The notes under the pieces were generated by a model. The model saw nothing but the letters and a program-made list of their open reading frames with translations. It was not told where the DNA came from and searched no databases. A program made the translations under genes and the position numbers. DNA of 64,000 bases from Bryobacterales bacterium (lineage in GTDB: Bacteria > Acidobacteriota > Terriglobia > Bryobacterales > Bryobacteraceae), in assembly GCA_003167255.1 (NCBI GenBank), contig PMTR01000101.1, positions 6,697 through 70,696 on the forward strand, given 5' to 3'. Each line of letters opens with the position of its first letter. Within the stretch, counting starts at the first letter, position 1. Positions 44,123 to 52,422 of this stretch are shown here, in pieces.

Positions 44123-44132
44123 GGTATATCTC

Positions 44133-44498
44133 CTATCTCGACTCCAGTTCCTTGATGGCATCCTGCGCGCTGATCTCGCCGCGCTGCAGACGGTCCAGAA
44201 CATCCGTCCTTGACGGCTTCGGATTCGTTTCCACAAACTCCAGGCTGTTGGCGATGCGCGTCAGCCGCGATTTGATGGTGGGGTAACTGACGCCGAAGAC
44301 CTGTTCCATCTCCTTGATGGAGCCATGGGAGCGCACGAAGGCCGTGATGAAGACCTGGTCTTCCATGTTCAACCGGGCCAGTTGCGGCAGTTCGAAGCAT
44401 CCTTCGATGGCGATATCCTTCTCCGTCAGCCGAACCCGTTCCACCACGATGGGCTGCCCTCCGGTCAATTTCGTCAGTTCCTGCCAGTCGGTAGCCAT
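44133..44498 (-). CDS. DUF2089-family protein, likely regulator
   Basis: 121 residues from the ATG at 44498; a start at 44507 adds three residues. The C-terminal part, IKEMEQVFGVSYPTIKSRLTRIANSL, is a clear helix-turn-helix and the whole sequence follows the short DUF2089 pattern (DIAIEGCFELPQLARLNMEDQVFITAFVRSHGS). Many members carry an N-terminal zinc ribbon, which is absent here. It is the first gene of a three-gene operon under a strong AT-rich promoter and probably autoregulates it. Confidence 0.82.
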   Translation of the reverse strand: MATDWQELTKLTGGQPIVVERVRLTEKDIAIEGCFELPQLARLNMEDQVFITAFVRSHGSIKEMEQVFGVSYPTIKSRLTRIANSLEFVETNPKPSRTDVLDRLQRGEISAQDAIKELESR

Positions 44499-44528
44499 GA
44501 TCGTCATCGCAAAATCCAATATAATCAA

Positions 44529-44557
44529 TTTATATATTAATTTACTAAAGTTTTCAA
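44529..44557 (-). promoter_or_regulatory. Strong sigma70-like promoter of the DUF2089 operon
   Basis: On the - strand TTGAAA (44552-44557) and TATAAA (44529-44534) are separated by exactly 17 bases inside an AT-rich island, which is unusual in this GC-rich region. Transcription would start about 20 bases upstream of the gene. Confidence 0.72.
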
Positions 44558-44632
44558 GACAAAAAGATTAATTTTTATGGATCGACGGCTCGCCTATCGC
44601 GGTGCGCGCCGCTGCCCGCTACAATCAATAAG

Positions 44633-45718
44633 GTGGCGGGAGTCTACGTCTCATATCCGTTCTGCGCGCAGAAGTGCACCTACTGCAACTTCGCATCGGG
44701 GGTCTTCCCGGCAGCCCTCCAGGAGCGCTATCTGGTTGCGCTGGCAGATGAAATTCGCGCGCACGTCTGGGAGTGGACGCCCCAGACGGTTTACTTCGGC
44801 GGCGGCACGCCCAGCACTCTGGCCGCGGAGGAATTGGCTTCGTTCCTGCAACTGATCCCGGGACGGCCGTGGCTGGAGGCTACCATTGAGGCGGCGCCCG
44901 GCACCATCACCGCCGAAAAAGCGCGATCGTGGGCCGAGGCCGGTATCAATCGCGTCAGCCTCGGGGTGCAATCCTTCATCGAAAAAGAGATCCGGCGCAC
45001 GGGCCGCAAGCACACGGCCGCGACCGTCGACAGGGAGATCCGCCTGTTGAGCGATGCAGGCATCCGCAACTGCAATATCGATTTGATTGCCGGGCTCTCC
45101 GGCCAGACGGAGGCCAGTTGGCGCGAGTCGCTGGATTGGATTGAACGGCTTGCCCCGGCGCACGTCTCGGTCTATATGCTGGAGGTGGATGAAAACAGCC
45201 GCCTCGGAAAAGAGAAGATGCTCGGCGGGGTGCGCTACGGCGCGGGCGACACACCCAGCGACGACGAAACCGCCACCTTCTATGAGACGGCGGTGGAGCG
45301 CCTCGCGGCGATGGGGATGGCGCGTTACGAGATTTCCAATTTCGCGCGGCCGGGCTTTGAATCGCGGCACAACCTGAAGTACTGGAAGCTGGAGCCCTAT
45401 GCAGGCTTCGGCGCCGACGCGCATTCCTTCGACGGACGCGTGCGCACGCAAAACCCGGAATCCATCGAGGAGTACCTGAATCCAGCGAGCCGCGACCGTC
45501 AGGAAGCGGAGGCCGCGCTCGCGGATGAGCGTTTCTTTGTCGGCCTGCGCCTGATGGCCGGCATTCAGCCCTCGGCCGACGAGTGGCTTCGCTTCGAACG
45601 GCCCATCCAACGCTTTGTGGATGCCGGTTTGCTCGAAACCGAGGATGGGGTTCTGCGCCTCACGAAACGCGGCGTCATGCTTTCCAACGAAGTGTTCCAG
45701 GAGTTTTTGACCACATGA
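44633..45718 (+). CDS. hemW: HemW-like radical SAM protein
   Basis: 361 residues, GTG start. The radical SAM cluster is [10 protein letters not shown] (Cys11, Cys15, Cys18). After that come [10 protein letters not shown] and GVQSF, the motifs shared by HemN/HemW, and [19 protein letters not shown], the segment typical of HemW. The length and lack of an N-terminal extension favour HemW, a heme chaperone, over true oxygen-independent coproporphyrinogen oxidase. It overlaps the threonine aldolase gene by ATGA. The segment ASRDRQEA near residues 285-292 is encoded by a sequence that matches the intergenic GAGCCGCGACCGT repeat. Confidence 0.88.
   Translation: MAGVYVSYPFCAQKCTYCNFASGVFPAALQERYLVALADEIRAHVWEWTPQTVYFGGGTPSTLAAEELASFLQLIPGRPWLEATIEAAPGTITAEKARSWAEAGINRVSLGVQSFIEKEIRRTGRKHTAATVDREIRLLSDAGIRNCNIDLIAGLSGQTEASWRESLDWIERLAPAHVSVYMLEVDENSRLGKEKMLGGVRYGAGDTPSDDETATFYETAVERLAAMGMARYEISNFARPGFESRHNLKYWKLEPYAGFGADAHSFDGRVRTQNPESIEEYLNPASRDRQEAEAALADERFFVGLRLMAGIQPSADEWLRFERPIQRFVDAGLLETEDGVLRLTKRGVMLSNEVFQEFLTT
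45487..45508. repeat. Copy of the GAGCCGCGACCGT repeat inside hemW
   Basis: GAGCCGCGACCGT, one variable base and AGGAAGCG match the intergenic family with one mismatch. Here it is in frame and encodes SRDRQEA. Confidence 0.7.
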
Positions 45719-46755
45719 AAACGATCGATTTGCGCAGCGATACGGTCACCAAGCCGACGCCCGAAATGCGGCGCGCCATGATGGAAGCCGAAGTTGGCGA
45801 TGACGTTTACGGCGAAGATCCAACGGTAAACCGCCTGGAAGAGCAGGCCGCGGAAGTGACCGGCAAGCAGGCGGCGCTGTTCGTCCCCACCGGCACGATG
45901 GGGAACACCATCGCGGTGAAGTTGCTCACCGAACACGGGCAGGAAGTGATCTGCGATTCCCGCGCGCACCTGCTGGATTACGAGATGTCGATGGTGGCGT
46001 GGTTTTCCGGCTGCGTGGTCCGCGCCATCCCGACCAGCGACGGCATCCTCTCCTGGGAGGAAGTGAAGCGGCTCATCAAGCCGGTGAATCCGTATTCGGC
46101 GCCCACCGGTCTCGTCGCGATCGAGAACACCCACAACATGTGGGGCGGCACGGTCTACCCCATCGACACCATTTACGAAATCTGCGACGGCGCACACGAG
46201 CAGGGGTTGAAGGTGCACATGGACGGCGCCCGTATCTTCAACGCGGCTGAGGCCACGGGGATGCCGGTGCGCGAGATCTGCGCGCCGGCCGACACCGTGA
46301 TGTTCTGTCTATCGAAGGGGCTGGGCGCGCCGGCGGGGTCGATTCTGGCGGGGCCGAAGCACCTGATTTCGAAAGGCCGTCTCTACCGCAAGCGGTTGGG
46401 CGGCGGCATGCGGCAAGTGGGAGTGCTGGCGGCTGCGTGCCTGGTGGCGCTTGAAGACTCTCCCAAAAAGCTGGCCGGCGATCACGCCAATGCCCGATTC
46501 CTGGCCGAAGGACTGGCGCGCATTCCGGGCGTCGAGCCGCGCGCCGTCTCGACCAACATCGTGGTCTTCGACGTCACCGGAACGGGCGTTTCGCCAGCGG
46601 CCCTCAGCGTGCAACTGAAACGGCGCGGCATACTGATGAACGCGATTAATGATCGACAGGTGCGCGCGGTGACGCACTATGACGCCACCCGTGAAGATTG
46701 CGCACAGGCGCTGGGCGCGGTGGCGGAAGCGGTAGCTGAGGCGGTCACGCGGTAA
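45715..46755 (+). CDS. ltaE: Low-specificity threonine aldolase
   Basis: 346 residues from the ATG at 45715, in ATGA overlap with hemW. All family motifs are present: [11 protein letters not shown] at the start, [15 protein letters not shown], and the PLP lysine Lys201 in CLSKGLGAP, with [10 protein letters not shown] giving the cofactor aspartate. The enzyme splits threonine or allo-threonine to glycine and acetaldehyde in the cytoplasm. Pairing with hemW has no obvious metabolic reason. Confidence 0.94.
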   Translation: MKTIDLRSDTVTKPTPEMRRAMMEAEVGDDVYGEDPTVNRLEEQAAEVTGKQAALFVPTGTMGNTIAVKLLTEHGQEVICDSRAHLLDYEMSMVAWFSGCVVRAIPTSDGILSWEEVKRLIKPVNPYSAPTGLVAIENTHNMWGGTVYPIDTIYEICDGAHEQGLKVHMDGARIFNAAEATGMPVREICAPADTVMFCLSKGLGAPAGSILAGPKHLISKGRLYRKRLGGGMRQVGVLAAACLVALEDSPKKLAGDHANARFLAEGLARIPGVEPRAVSTNIVVFDVTGTGVSPAALSVQLKRRGILMNAINDRQVRAVTHYDATREDCAQALGAVAEAVAEAVTR

Positions 46756-46841
46756 ATGCGGCTTCCCCGTTCCTGTAGCGCTTCGAAACGTCTTACTATG
46801 GTTATTCATCTTTCATTCACCCTGTCAGGACTGGACGTGTA

Positions 46842-49670
46842 ATGTCGAAACCGTTTGCAAAGCTGTGTTGGATCTCGCTGATGGCGGCGAGCCAGGTGGC
46901 GCTGGCCCAGCAGTACTCGATTTCGACCGTCGCCGGCGGAGCGCCGCCGCCCACACCGGCAGCGGCGGCGAGCACCTCGATCGGGCAGCCGAACCGGGTG
47001 ATGGTGGATGGGTCGGGAAACGTCTATTTCAGCAGCTTGAATTGTGTGTTCAAGATGGACGGCGGCGGGAACCTGACGCTAATCGCGGGCAACTCGCGGC
47101 CGGGCTTCTCGGGCGACGGCGGGCCGGCTACCCGGGCCCAGTTGAATGAGCCGCAGGGCCTGGCGCTGGACAAAGCCGGCAACCTGTACATCGCCGATTC
47201 GAAGAACAACCGCGTCCGCATTGTGAGCGCGGCGGGCATCATCAACACCTTCGCGGGAACCGGGCTGACCAGTCCCGGCGGGGCCGGCACTTATAACGAC
47301 GGCGGCCTGGCTACCAACGCGCTGCTGCGCCTGCCGGGGGGCGTGGCTGCGGATACCAACGGCAACGTGTATATCGCCGACACCGGCGACAACCTGATCC
47401 GCAAGGTCACTACCGATGGCCTCATCAACTCCATCGCGGGCGATAGCTACGGCAGCTACAAAGGCGATGCCGGCCCGGCGATCACAGCGGAATTACACAC
47501 GCCCGAAGACGTAGCCGTGGATACCAGCGGCAACGTTTATATCGCGGACTCCGCCAATGCCGTGATTCGCAAGATCACCACCGACGGCAACATCAACTAC
47601 ATCGCAGGCAACGTCAGCACCACTACGGGGCCTACCATCGGCTACTCCGGTGACGGCGCCGCGGCCAATCTCGCGGGTCTGGTGACGCCCTTCGCCCTGG
47701 CGCTCGATTCCAGTGGGGACATCTTCTTCGCCGAAAACGGCGACAGCCGCATCCGCAAGATCGATTCCAAGGGAAACATCAGCACCATCGCCGGCACTGG
47801 CACGGCCGGATTCGGCGGAGACGGATCGGCGGGCTCGAAAGCCCTGCTCGGCTTCCCGACGGGCGTTGCGGTGGACTCTTCGGGAAACGCCTATATCGCC
47901 GATTCGCTCAACCTGCGCATCCGCAAGCTGGCTTCGGGCGGCAACATCAGCACGGTGGCGGGCAACGGGAACTACAGCTATTCGGGCGACAGCGGCCAGG
48001 CAACTTCGGCACAGCTCAACACGCCGCAGGCCGTGGCTGTGGATTCCTCCGCCAACCTGTATATCGCCGACACCGTCAATAACGTGGTGCGCAAGGTGAC
48101 GGCAGGCGGCGTCATCTCGACCATCGCGGGCAACGGCACGGCCGGCTCGGCCGGCGATGGCAGCGCAGCCATCGGCGCACAACTAAACCATCCGCAAGGA
48201 ATCGCGGTGGACGCGAACGGCGGCGTCTACATCTCCGACACGCAGAACGCGCGCGTGCGCAAAATCACTAACGGCACCATCAACACGGTGGCCGGCAGCG
48301 GCACGGCAGGTTTGGGCGGCGATGGCGGCGCGGCCACCAGCGCCCAACTGAACATCCCGGCGGGCCTGGCGGTGGATGGCGCGGGCAACCTCTATATCGC
48401 CGACTTCAGCAACAACCGCATCCGCAAAGTCACCTCCGGCGGCACCATCACGACACTTGCCGGCAATGGCCTCGCGGGATACACAGGCGATGGCGGCGCG
48501 GCCGCCAATGCGCAGCTCACCACGCCCGTGGCCCTGGCCACCGATGCCGGCGGCAACGTGTACATCGCGGACAAGGGAAACAACGCGGTCCGCGTGGTGA
48601 ATTCGAGCGGCATCATCTCGACGGTCGCCGGAAACGGCCTGGCCGGTTACTCGGGCGACGGCGGGCCGGCTGTTTCGGCCATGGTGGGCAATCCCACCGG
48701 CGTGGCGGTGGACGCTTCGGGCAACCTCTATATTTCAGATGGCAGCGTGCGCGTGCGCAAGGTCTACTCTTCCGGCTTCATCAATACGATCGCGGGCAAC
48801 GGCACGCGAGGCTACTCGGGCGATGGCGGCGTGGGAGTGTTCGCCAGCATGAATGACCCTGCGGGCATCACGCTGGCGTCGAACGGCAACCTTTACATTG
48901 CCGACTCCGGCAATAGCGCCGTCCGCGAGTTGCTGCTGGGCGGATTCCAAATCAAAATCGCCGCGGTGGCCAACGCCGCCAGCAACCTGGCGGGCCCGGT
49001 CTCGGGCGGCGAGATTGTGGCGCTCTACGGCACCGGCTTGGGCCCGGCCGGCGGGGTGCAGTATACACCGGGAACCAATGGGCAGGTGCCGGCGAGCCTG
49101 GCCGGCATCACCGTTTATTTTGGTAACTACGCCGCGCCACTGCTCTACGCCTCCGCCAACCAGATTTCGGCGATCGTGCCGTACGAAGTTTCCGGATCGC
49201 AGGTGCAGGTCTTCGTGAAATCGAACGGCGATCTTTCCGGAACCTTCCCGGTGTCGCTGGCGACAGCCGTGCCGGCTCTCTTCACGGCCGATCTTTCCGG
49301 CAAGGGCCAGGCGGCGGCCATCAACATTCAGAACGGCGCTTACACATACAACAACGCCGCGCATCCCCTCAACGTGGGAGACTACGTGGAGCTGTTCCTC
49401 ACCGGAACGGGCCAGACCAAGCCGCCGGGCGTGGACGGCCAACTGACTCCAGACGCCAATGAACTGGTGGCGGCATCCGTGACGGTGACCATCGGCGGCA
49501 AGACCTTGACGGCGCAATACGCCGGTGGCGCGCCGGGAATCGTGGCCGGGCTGACCCAGGTCAACGTGCAGATTCCCAGCGGCCTGACGGCTGGGGCGGT
49601 TCCGGTGTCGGTCCAGGTGGGCAGTGTTTCGACGCAGCCCGGCGTGACCATTGCGGTTTCCGGCAAATAA
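46842..49670 (+). CDS. Secreted NHL-repeat beta-propeller protein with Solibacter-type C-terminal domain
   Basis: 942 residues with a short signal sequence ending near AQQ (residue 24). About a dozen repeats of some 52 residues follow, each with the NHL core pattern (GNLYIADSxNNRIRKV, then a GNG-x-x-G-x-SGDGG turn). This suggests two beta-propellers. The last 240 residues (IAAVANAASNLAGPVSGGEIVALYG to the end) match the C-terminal domain described for Solibacter (TIGR03437 as I remember). The role is probably surface or extracellular binding; no catalytic site was seen. Confidence 0.9.
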   Translation: MSKPFAKLCWISLMAASQVALAQQYSISTVAGGAPPPTPAAAASTSIGQPNRVMVDGSGNVYFSSLNCVFKMDGGGNLTLIAGNSRPGFSGDGGPATRAQLNEPQGLALDKAGNLYIADSKNNRVRIVSAAGIINTFAGTGLTSPGGAGTYNDGGLATNALLRLPGGVAADTNGNVYIADTGDNLIRKVTTDGLINSIAGDSYGSYKGDAGPAITAELHTPEDVAVDTSGNVYIADSANAVIRKITTDGNINYIAGNVSTTTGPTIGYSGDGAAANLAGLVTPFALALDSSGDIFFAENGDSRIRKIDSKGNISTIAGTGTAGFGGDGSAGSKALLGFPTGVAVDSSGNAYIADSLNLRIRKLASGGNISTVAGNGNYSYSGDSGQATSAQLNTPQAVAVDSSANLYIADTVNNVVRKVTAGGVISTIAGNGTAGSAGDGSAAIGAQLNHPQGIAVDANGGVYISDTQNARVRKITNGTINTVAGSGTAGLGGDGGAATSAQLNIPAGLAVDGAGNLYIADFSNNRIRKVTSGGTITTLAGNGLAGYTGDGGAAANAQLTTPVALATDAGGNVYIADKGNNAVRVVNSSGIISTVAGNGLAGYSGDGGPAVSAMVGNPTGVAVDASGNLYISDGSVRVRKVYSSGFINTIAGNGTRGYSGDGGVGVFASMNDPAGITLASNGNLYIADSGNSAVRELLLGGFQIKIAAVANAASNLAGPVSGGEIVALYGTGLGPAGGVQYTPGTNGQVPASLAGITVYFGNYAAPLLYASANQISAIVPYEVSGSQVQVFVKSNGDLSGTFPVSLATAVPALFTADLSGKGQAAAINIQNGAYTYNNAAHPLNVGDYVELFLTGTGQTKPPGVDGQLTPDANELVAASVTVTIGGKTLTAQYAGGAPGIVAGLTQVNVQIPSGLTAGAVPVSVQVGSVSTQPGVTIAVSGK

Positions 49671-49722
49671 CCGCCGGCCGCCGGACCAGCCCGACGAAAA
49701 CCGATTGGGCCGGCGAAAAACG

Positions 49723-50457
49723 ATGGACGAGATTAAACCAATCCATCTCACGCAGGCGTTCGCTGTGGGCGTGGGTCTCGCCTTGCTGGTGACGCTCGCC
49801 GCCGGAGTTTATCGGACGCAGGCGAACAAGAACCGCAAGGTCATCATCGGGACCAGAGACGAAGTGGACTATACCGGCTACGCCACCGAAGCGGATGCCA
49901 GAATGCTCGGCCAGGCGCTTGCGGCGAGCGGTTTCTTCAGTAATCAGGGCGTGAGCGTCCTGCTGTCAAAAGGGCCTGGCGGCGCGTCGGTTTCGTTCGT
50001 CGTGAAAGAGGGCGCATGGAATCACCCGGACACTATTGCCAGCTATGAGGTGATCGGGCGGCGGATCGCCCCTGCGATTGGCGGATTTCCGATCACGGTG
50101 CGGCTGCTCGACTCGGCGGGCCATATCAAGAAACTGACCGTTGGCAGGGTCCTCGTCGGGACCAGGGACGAGGTCTACTACTTCGGCTCCGCAACCGAAG
50201 AAGATGCCCAAAGCCTGGGCCGGGTGCTCAAGGGCATCGGGTTCTTTGCGGACATCGGCGCCAGCGTGGTCGTTTCCAAAGGCGACGGCACGGCGATCTG
50301 GTTCGTTACCAATGAGGGGTTCTGGGACAAACCGGAAGCCCTCGCCGGCTTTGAGCGCGTAGCGCGGCAGGCGGCCGCATCGGTCGGCGGCCTTCCGATC
50401 CAGGTCCGCCTGCTGAATTCCGAAATGGAAACCAAGAAGGAGATGACGATCCAATGA
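49723..50457 (+). CDS. Membrane-anchored protein with two copies of one domain
   Basis: 244 residues from the ATG at 49723, with a single N-terminal membrane segment (residues 10-29). The remainder has two homologous halves: VIIGTRDEVDYTGYATEADARMLGQAL followed by VLLSKGPGG, and VLVGTRDEVYYFGSATEEDAQSLGRVL followed by VVVSKGDGT. Each half ends in an IxVRLLxS strand. This is an internal duplication of an alpha/beta unit. I recognise no family. It follows the NHL gene by 52 bases. Confidence 0.75.
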   Translation: MDEIKPIHLTQAFAVGVGLALLVTLAAGVYRTQANKNRKVIIGTRDEVDYTGYATEADARMLGQALAASGFFSNQGVSVLLSKGPGGASVSFVVKEGAWNHPDTIASYEVIGRRIAPAIGGFPITVRLLDSAGHIKKLTVGRVLVGTRDEVYYFGSATEEDAQSLGRVLKGIGFFADIGASVVVSKGDGTAIWFVTNEGFWDKPEALAGFERVARQAAASVGGLPIQVRLLNSEMETKKEMTIQ

Positions 50458-50469
50458 TCGGCAGCCCAG

Positions 50470-50587
50470 TGGGGCGGACCCCCTGGTCCGCGGTCGGCCC
50501 CCTGGCCGACCTGCTTCGCGCTTGAATTGAGTTCACTGCGGGAATGCGGGTCCAGGGGGACCCGCGCAGACCAGGGGGTCTGCCCCA
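50470..50587. repeat. Nested inverted repeat, 118 bases
   Basis: The outer arms 50470-50488 and 50569-50587 are inverted copies with one mismatch. Inside them lie two smaller palindromes, GGTCGGC/GCCGACC-like around 50492-50512 and GCGGGTC/GACCCGC around 50547-50566. Such nesting could fold into a cruciform. It occupies the gap before the amidohydrolase gene and resembles other repeats in this window. Confidence 0.75.
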
Positions 50588-50627
50588 CCCCGGTGACACC
50601 CCCGGGACCATATATAATTGATCCCTG

Positions 50628-52037
50628 ATGAAGCCGCTCAGCTTTTTGCTTTTTTCCGCCCTCGCCATGGGGCAGGGCCGTTTGACGCCGGGCACGGCGC
50701 CCTTTGTCACGGTGAATGCGCCGGTCGTCGAGCTCCAGCACGTCCGCGTCATCGACGGCACGGGCGCGGCGCCGCTCGAAAACCAGACCATCGTCATCGA
50801 GCACGGCAAGATCGCAACCGTGGGACCGGCCGCCTCCACACCCGCGCCGCAAGGCGCGCAGGTGATGGACCTCACGGGCCACACCGTGATTCCCGGAATC
50901 GTGGGAATGCACGAGCACCTCTTTTACCCGTCGGGCGGCGGCGTACCGCTGTATACCGAGCAGGCTTTCAGTTTTCCGCGCCTGTATCTCGCCAGCGGCG
51001 TCACCACGGCGCGCACGGCCGGAAGTCTCGAACCTTATACCGATCTCAACGTCAAAAAGCTGATCGACACGGGGCGCATGCCCGGTCCCAAAATGTGGAT
51101 CACCGGACCGTATCTCGAAGGCCCGCGCAGTATCGGTCCGCAGATGCGCGAGTTGACCGGGCCGGACGACGCCGTCCGCACGGTGGAGTATTGGGTGGCC
51201 GAGGGCGTGACCTCGTTCAAAGCCTACATGAACATCACTCACGCCGAGCTGCAGTCGGCCGTCGACGCAGCCCACAAGCACGGCATCAAAGTCACCGGGC
51301 ACCTGTGCTCCATCGGTTTCCGCGAAGCCGCCGCCATCGGGATCGATAACCTGGAGCATGGCTTGCTGGTCGACACCGAATTCCACGCGGGCAAGCAGCC
51401 CGACGTCTGCCCCAACATGAACCGCGCCGAGATCGCGCAGCTCGACTTGTCGAGCGGCCCGGTGCGCGACATGATTGCCGACCTGGTGGCGCACAACGTG
51501 GCGATCACCTCGACGCTCGCGGTCTTCGAAGCCTTCGATGGCGATCGCCCGCCCGTCGAGCAGCGCTTTCTGGACGCGGTCACCCAAGAGGCCGCCATCG
51601 GCTACCTGGGCTCGCGCGCCCGGGCGCGCGGCGGAGCGGATGCGCCGGCGCTGGCGGAGCTGCGCAAGGAGCTGCAATTCGAATACGCCTTTGTGAAGGC
51701 CGGCGGGCTGCTGATCGCGGGCGCGGATCCCACCGGCAACGGCGGAGCCCTGGCCGGTTTCGCCGACCAGCGCAATATCGAGCTGCTGGTGGAAGGCGGC
51801 TTCACGCCCGTGGAGGCCATCCGCATCGCCACCTATAACGGGGCGAAGTACCTGGGAGAGACGGACCGCATCGGCAGCATCGCCGCCGGCAAGCAGGCCG
51901 ATCTGATAGTGATTGACGGCAACCCGGCCGCGCGCATCGCGGATATCCGCAAGGTGACCCTGGTCTTCAAAGACGGCGCGGGGTATGACCCGGCCAAGCT
52001 CCTCGACTCAGTGAAAGGCGCCGCGGGATTGCACTAG
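50628..52037 (+). CDS. Secreted amidohydrolase-family enzyme
   Basis: 469 residues. A short signal-like segment (residues 4-16) is followed by the metal-dependent hydrolase layout: an N-terminal beta sandwich (VRVIDGTGAAPLENQTIVIEHGKIATVG), then HTVIPGIVGMHEH with His95 and His97, FKAYMNIT near residue 200, and the C-terminal HGIKVTGHLC and AGADPTGNGG segments. The HxH pair and the later histidine and aspartate support a mono- or dinuclear site. Substrate is unknown; peptides and cyclic amides are usual for this family. Confidence 0.88.
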   Translation: MKPLSFLLFSALAMGQGRLTPGTAPFVTVNAPVVELQHVRVIDGTGAAPLENQTIVIEHGKIATVGPAASTPAPQGAQVMDLTGHTVIPGIVGMHEHLFYPSGGGVPLYTEQAFSFPRLYLASGVTTARTAGSLEPYTDLNVKKLIDTGRMPGPKMWITGPYLEGPRSIGPQMRELTGPDDAVRTVEYWVAEGVTSFKAYMNITHAELQSAVDAAHKHGIKVTGHLCSIGFREAAAIGIDNLEHGLLVDTEFHAGKQPDVCPNMNRAEIAQLDLSSGPVRDMIADLVAHNVAITSTLAVFEAFDGDRPPVEQRFLDAVTQEAAIGYLGSRARARGGADAPALAELRKELQFEYAFVKAGGLLIAGADPTGNGGALAGFADQRNIELLVEGGFTPVEAIRIATYNGAKYLGETDRIGSIAAGKQADLIVIDGNPAARIADIRKVTLVFKDGAGYDPAKLLDSVKGAAGLH

Positions 52038-52039
52038 CG

Positions 52040-52081
52040 GATGTGGGACAGACGATCGCTTTTTGTCGTCTGTCAAGCAGC
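52040..52081. repeat. GTGGGACAG-type hairpin
   Basis: GACAGACGA (52047-52055) and TCGTCTGTC (52066-52074) form a nine-base stem preceded by GTGG. The same GTGGGACAG start is found at 54969 and 63017. The hairpin lies directly after the amidohydrolase stop and may terminate it. Confidence 0.8.
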
Positions 52082-52173
52082 CCGGGCTTGACTATCGCCC
52101 CCCACGCGTGGAGTTGTCTGAAAGCCGTAGTCGACTTCCTCAAGTAACTGCGGACCGGGCCGATAAGTTCGCT

Positions 52174-52413
52174 ATGGACATTCTGTCAATCGCGCAACGA
52201 GGCTTGAGCCGGGCCCAGGGAGAGCTGGAAAAATCGGCTCAAAGCATCGCCGGCGCCGCATTGCCGCAAGCCCAGCCGCCACCCGAGGATTCGCTCAACT
52301 TGAGCGATCGAATGGTCTCCCTGTTGCAGGCCAGGAGCGATGTCGAAGCCAGTCTGAAGCTGGCCCACGTGGGCGACGAACTCTCGAGAAAGACCCTCAG
52401 TCTGTTGGCGTGA
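52174..52413 (+). CDS. Small protein resembling a flagellar rod/hook C-terminal domain
   Basis: 79 residues from the ATG at 52174; a longer frame from 52063 runs through the hairpin and is unlikely. The sequence, MDILSIAQRGLSRAQGELEKSAQSIA, then DSLNLSDRMVSLLQARSDVEASLKLAHVGDELSRKTL, has the layout of the short helical family related to FlgB/FlgC C-terminal parts: an N-terminal SIA-x-x-GL helix and a C-terminal LSDxMVxLLQAR helix. No other flagellar gene is in the window. Confidence 0.6.
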   Translation: MDILSIAQRGLSRAQGELEKSAQSIAGAALPQAQPPPEDSLNLSDRMVSLLQARSDVEASLKLAHVGDELSRKTLSLLA

Positions 52414-52422
52414 AAGCGCCGG

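Noticed and set aside
50178-51677. 499-codon antisense frame spanning the amidohydrolase gene
   Set aside because: It crosses the end of one gene, a repeat-rich gap and the start of another; typical chance frame.
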